Source: Lachnospiraceae bacterium UBA3863 (GTDB lineage: Bacteria > Bacillota > Clostridia > Lachnospirales > Lachnospiraceae). From it: a DNA stretch of 8,119 nucleotides. The DNA lies in NCBI GenBank assembly GCA_002392385.1, contig DGGX01000205.1, forward strand, positions 9,063-17,181. Direction: 5' to 3'. A program made the translations under genes and the position numbers. The notes beneath the pieces were generated by a model. The model worked only from the letters and a program-made list of their open reading frames with translations. It was not told where the DNA came from and did no database searches. Positions 5,500 through 8,119 of the stretch are shown here, piece after piece. Each line of letters begins with the position of its first letter. Positions within the stretch are counted from its first letter, which is position 1.

Positions 5500-5504
5500 G
5501 CGGT

Positions 5505-5510
5505 CCTCCC
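5505..5510 (-). promoter_or_regulatory. Ribosome binding site that sets the metallophosphoesterase start
   Basis: Minus-strand GGGAGG (5510-5505) sits five bases before the ATG at 5499. No comparable site precedes the longer in-frame start at 5562. Confidence 0.8.
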
Positions 5511-5533
5511 TGCGGCTTGTCTTTACTGCCGCG

Positions 5534-5562
5534 AACTTATCAGACCCGCCGGCAAATGTCAA
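5534..5562 (-). promoter_or_regulatory. Possible promoter of the metallophosphoesterase
   Basis: On the minus strand a perfect TTGACA (5562-5557) is followed after 17 bases by TAAGTT (5539-5534), a poor -10 but preceded by TGA, an extended -10 arrangement. Its -35 stands back to back with the csoR -35 at 5594-5599, so the two genes diverge from separate promoters in this 182-base gap. The nearest CsoR palindrome lies about 40 bases upstream of this -35, so copper control of this gene is not implied. Confidence 0.5.
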
Positions 5563-5593
5563 GGCGGCAGGAGGATTGCCGGCGGAAGCGGAC

Positions 5594-5621
5594 TTGACAA
5601 AATACCCCGCAGGGGTATAAT
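5594..5621 (+). promoter_or_regulatory. Sigma-A-like promoter of the csoR-copA operon
   Basis: A perfect -35 TTGACA (5594-5599) and a perfect -10 TATAAT (5616-5621) are 16 bases apart. The first CsoR palindrome fills the spacer and overlaps the first three bases of the -10, the expected geometry for repression by blocking RNA polymerase. Transcription should start near 5628. Confidence 0.92.
5602..5618. promoter_or_regulatory. CsoR operator 1, inside the promoter
   Basis: ATACCCC-GCA-GGGGTAT is a perfect 7-3-7 palindrome. Known CsoR and related DUF156 repressors bind G/C-tract palindromes of this TACCC...GGGTA kind. A csoR gene 64 bases downstream supports the assignment. Confidence 0.85.
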
Positions 5622-5633
5622 GACCATGAAAAG

Positions 5634-5650
5634 ATACCCCGAGGGGGTAT
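5634..5650. promoter_or_regulatory. CsoR operator 2, downstream of the predicted start site
   Basis: ATACCCC-GAG-GGGGTAT is a second perfect 7-3-7 palindrome with the same half-sites as operator 1. Its centre is 32 bp from that of operator 1, about three helical turns, which puts both on the same face of the DNA. It lies within the predicted transcribed leader. Confidence 0.83.
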
Positions 5651-5681
5651 AAAGAAAAACGCGGACAGGGAGGAAAGAGAA

Positions 5682-6011
5682 ATGGCAGAGAGCATGACCC
5701 TTAAGGAACTGGAGACAGAGGCGCTCTGTCCGCACTGCCAGACCCGTCTGCGCAGTGACAAGGAGAAGAAGGACCTGATCAACCGCCTGAAGCGGATCGA
5801 GGGACAGATCCGGGGGATCTGCGGGATGCTGGAGAAGGACGCCTACTGCGTGGACATTCTCAACCAGGCTGCCGCCGCCGGCAGCGCCCTGGACAGCTTC
5901 AGCAGAGTCCTGCTGGAGGCCCATATCCGCACCTGCGTGGCGGATGACCTGAAGGAAGGAAAGCAGGACAAGATCGACGAGCTGATGAAGATTCTGCAGA
6001 AACTGATGTGA
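5682..6011 (+). CDS. csoR: Copper-sensing transcriptional repressor, CsoR/DUF156 family
   Basis: This 109-residue all-helical repressor should bind the two upstream palindromes without metal and release them on binding Cu(I). The family core runs from DLINRLKRIEGQIRGI (31-46, with basic DNA-contacting residues) through KDAYCVDIL to LLEAHIRTCV. The Cu(I) ligand set is complete: C56, H81 and C85, corresponding to C36, H61 and C65 of Mycobacterium tuberculosis CsoR. An N-terminal extension carries CPHC (16-19), outside the core sensor; Cys/His-rich N-termini are familiar in clostridial CsoR proteins. GGGAGG at 5668-5673, eight bases before the ATG, sets the start; the ATG at 5694 is a less likely alternative. 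copA follows after 31 bases, so the two form an operon under autoregulation. Nickel (RcnR) or formaldehyde (FrmR) sensing is less likely given the ligands and the neighbour. Confidence 0.93.
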   Translation: MAESMTLKELETEALCPHCQTRLRSDKEKKDLINRLKRIEGQIRGICGMLEKDAYCVDILNQAAAAGSALDSFSRVLLEAHIRTCVADDLKEGKQDKIDELMKILQKLM

Positions 6012-6042
6012 CAGATATACGGCGGCAGCCGGAGGAGCGGAT

Positions 6043-8119
6043 ATGGATCAATATACAGTGACAGGCATGAGCTGTGCTGCCTGCCAGGCCAGGGTCGAGA
6101 AGGCAGTCTCCAGGGTGGAGGGCGTCACGAGCTGCAATGTGAGTCTTCTGACCAATACGCTGGGAGTAGAGGGAAGCGCGTCCAGCGCCGACATCATCCG
6201 GGCCGTGGAGAATGCCGGCTACGGAGCCTCTCTGCGCCGGGCCGGCGGGACGGGGACCGACGGCCCGGATGCGGGAAGTCAGGCGGGAAGCGGCGGAGAC
6301 GCCGCCGCCCTGTCGGCGCGGCTGGCCGCGGAGGAAGAGGCCCTGCGGGACCACGAGACCCCCGTGCTCAGGAGAAGACTGATCGCCTCGGTGGGTTTTC
6401 TCCTGGTCCTCATGTATTTCTCCATGGGACATATGATGTGGGGATGGCCCCTGCCCGCCTTTTTCGAGGGCAATCATGTGGCCATGGGCCTGGTCCAGCT
6501 CCTGCTGGCCGCCATCGTCATGGTGATCAACCAGAAGTTCTTCATCAGCGGCTTTAAGAGCCTCTTCCACGGGGCCCCCAACATGGATACCCTGATCGCC
6601 ATGGGTTCCGGAGCGGCCTTCGTCTATTCCACGGCTATGCTGCTGGCCATGACCCGGGCCCAGGCAGACGGCAACAGCGAGGCCGTCATGGGCTACATGA
6701 TGGAGTTCTACTTCGAATCGGCGGCCATGATCCTGACCCTGATCACCGTTGGCAAGATGCTGGAGGCCATGTCCAAGGGCCGCACCACGGACGCGTTGAA
6801 ATCCCTCATGAAGCTGGCTCCGAAGACGGCCACGGTGATCCGGAGAAAACCCGCGGATGCCGCCGGGGAGGCTGAGGAGACGGAGGTCACCGTCCCCATC
6901 GAGCAGGTGCGGCGCGGAGATATCTTCGTCGTGCGGCCGGGGGACAATATTCCCGTGGACGGCATCGTCCTGGAGGGCTCGTCCGCCGTCAACGAGGCGG
7001 CCCTCACCGGGGAGTCGATCCCGGTGGACAAAGCGCCCGGCGACGCGGTCTCTTCCGCGACCATGAACCAGTCCGGCTATCTGCGCTGTGAGGCCACCAG
7101 GGTCGGTGAGGATACCAGTCTGGCGCAGATCATCCGCATGGTGAGCGACGCGGCGGCCACCAAGGCCCCCATCGCCCGGCTGGCGGATACGATCTCGGGC
7201 ATCTTCGTCCCCGCGGTGATCGTGATCGCCGTGCTGGTGACCCTGCTGTGGCTGGTGATCCTGCGGCAGCCCCTGGGATTCTCCCTGGCCAGAGGCATCT
7301 CGGTGCTGGTGGTGAGCTGCCCCTGTGCGCTGGGTCTGGCGACGCCGGTGGCCATCATGGTGGGCAACGGGATCGGCGCCAGGAACGGCATTCTCTTCAA
7401 GACGGCCGAATCTCTCCAGGAGGCCGGCAATGTGCAGATCGTGACCCTGGACAAGACCGGGACCATCACCCGGGGCGAGCCGCAGGTGACGGATATCCTG
7501 CCTGCCGGCGTCTCTGAGAACGATCTTCTCTACCTGGCCGGCGGCCTGGAGCAGCACAGCGAGCATCCCCTGGCGAAGGCCGTCACGGACTGCTGCGCCG
7601 CCCGCGGGATCCAGAAGGCCCAGGTGCGGGAATTCACCGCCGTGCCCGGCAACGGCCTGACGGCGGATGTCAGCGGCTGGAAGATGCGGGGCGGTAACTT
7701 CCGCTTCATCTCCGAAGGCTGCACGGTGCCGGAGGAGGCGGTCCGCCAGGCGGAGGAGCTGGCCTCGCAGGGAAGGACCCCGCTCTTCTTCTCCCGGGAG
7801 GGCGCCTTCCTGGGGATCATCGCGGTGGCGGACACCATCAAGGAGGACAGCGCCCAGGCCGTGCAGGAGCTGCGGGATATGGGCATCCGCGTGGTCATGC
7901 TGACCGGAGACAACCGGCAGACGGCGGAGGCCATAGGCCGCGAGGCGGGTGTCGATGAGGTGGTGGCCGGCGTACTTCCCGACGGCAAGGAGGAGATCAT
8001 CCGCAGACTCTCGGAAAAAGGCCGGGTCGCCATGGTGGGCGACGGTATCAACGATGCCCCCGCCCTGACCCGGGCGGACATCGGTATCGCCATAGGCGCG
8101 GGCACGGACGTGGCCATCG
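6043..8119 (+). CDS. copA: Copper-exporting P1B-type ATPase CopA (3' end beyond window)
   Basis: The 692 visible residues encode a membrane pump that uses ATP to export Cu(I). In order: one heavy-metal-associated domain with GMSCAAC (8-14, ligands C11 and C14); a Gly/Ala-rich linker at about 66-90; four hydrophobic segments at about 105-250; the actuator domain with TGES (322-325); two more membrane segments, the second bearing the transport-site CPC (426-428); the phosphorylation motif DKTGT with D470; the nucleotide-domain SEHP (506-509, H508 and P509); MLTGDN (619-624); and GDGINDAP (666-673). CPC together with the csoR neighbour indicates copper rather than zinc or cadmium. The last two transmembrane segments, which carry further copper-selecting residues, lie past the window. 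GGAGG at 6031-6035, seven bases before the ATG, fixes the start. The gene is co-transcribed with csoR. Confidence 0.95.
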   Translation, partial: MDQYTVTGMSCAACQARVEKAVSRVEGVTSCNVSLLTNTLGVEGSASSADIIRAVENAGYGASLRRAGGTGTDGPDAGSQAGSGGDAAALSARLAAEEEALRDHETPVLRRRLIASVGFLLVLMYFSMGHMMWGWPLPAFFEGNHVAMGLVQLLLAAIVMVINQKFFISGFKSLFHGAPNMDTLIAMGSGAAFVYSTAMLLAMTRAQADGNSEAVMGYMMEFYFESAAMILTLITVGKMLEAMSKGRTTDALKSLMKLAPKTATVIRRKPADAAGEAEETEVTVPIEQVRRGDIFVVRPGDNIPVDGIVLEGSSAVNEAALTGESIPVDKAPGDAVSSATMNQSGYLRCEATRVGEDTSLAQIIRMVSDAAATKAPIARLADTISGIFVPAVIVIAVLVTLLWLVILRQPLGFSLARGISVLVVSCPCALGLATPVAIMVGNGIGARNGILFKTAESLQEAGNVQIVTLDKTGTITRGEPQVTDILPAGVSENDLLYLAGGLEQHSEHPLAKAVTDCCAARGIQKAQVREFTAVPGNGLTADVSGWKMRGGNFRFISEGCTVPEEAVRQAEELASQGRTPLFFSREGAFLGIIAVADTIKEDSAQAVQELRDMGIRVVMLTGDNRQTAEAIGREAGVDEVVAGVLPDGKEEIIRRLSEKGRVAMVGDGINDAPALTRADIGIAIGAGTDVAI

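Noticed and set aside
5500..5562. Upstream start for the metallophosphoesterase at 5562.
   Set aside because: It overlaps the predicted promoter; the ATG at 5499 has GGGAGG five bases away and the normal family N-terminus.
5899..7566. A 555-codon open frame on the minus strand opposite csoR and copA.
   Set aside because: It is His/Gly/Arg/Gln-rich low-complexity translation typical of a shadow, and the opposite strand carries unmistakable CopA motifs.

Overview
The window looks like chromosomal DNA of a GC-rich member of the Clostridia, probably Lachnospiraceae-like. The reasons are strong AGGAGG-type ribosome binding sites, sigma-A-like promoters, a Gram-positive-style lipoprotein, a transketolase C-terminal half of the split Firmicute type, and a CsoR/CopA copper module. 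This assignment is inference from gene style; no rRNA or other marker gene is present.

Layout. Positions 1-597 hold the 3' end of a transketolase C-terminal subunit, closed by a strong intrinsic terminator (617-651). A 370-base gap follows that is mostly tandem repeats: a 32-bp repeat (649-731) and a 16-bp repeat of about 12 units (767-958) that runs into the ribosome binding site of rpe (968-1735, ribulose-phosphate 3-epimerase). Transketolase and Rpe both belong to the non-oxidative pentose phosphate pathway. Convergent to rpe is a minus-strand gene (1816-2793) for a protein with a PD-(D/E)XK nuclease-like C-terminal region. A 505-base divergent intergenic region follows. It carries one promoter for each flanking gene and, between them, a 62-bp tandem repeat array (2934 to about 3161) whose units can each form a hairpin. 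On the plus strand comes an orphan solute-binding lipoprotein (3299-4816); its stop codon lies inside a 24-bp tandem repeat shared with the intergenic gap. A convergent minus-strand metallophosphoesterase (4867-5499) follows.

The right end is a copper-homeostasis operon. A divergent region contains a sigma-A-like promoter and two perfect ATACCCC-N3-GGGGTAT palindromes, 32 bp centre to centre. These precede csoR (5682-6011, copper-sensing repressor) and copA (6043 to beyond the window, copper-exporting P1B ATPase). The likely logic is that apo-CsoR sits on both palindromes and blocks the promoter, Cu(I) releases it, and CopA exports copper. This follows from the family and has not been shown for this organism.

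The least explained part of the window is the set of four unrelated tandem arrays (periods 32, 16, 62 and 24 bp) in intergenic DNA between 649 and 4877. The 62-bp array, with hairpins partly kept by paired changes and lying beside an uncharacterised nuclease-like gene, is the best candidate for something undescribed. Nothing in the sequence proves a functional link between the array and the gene.
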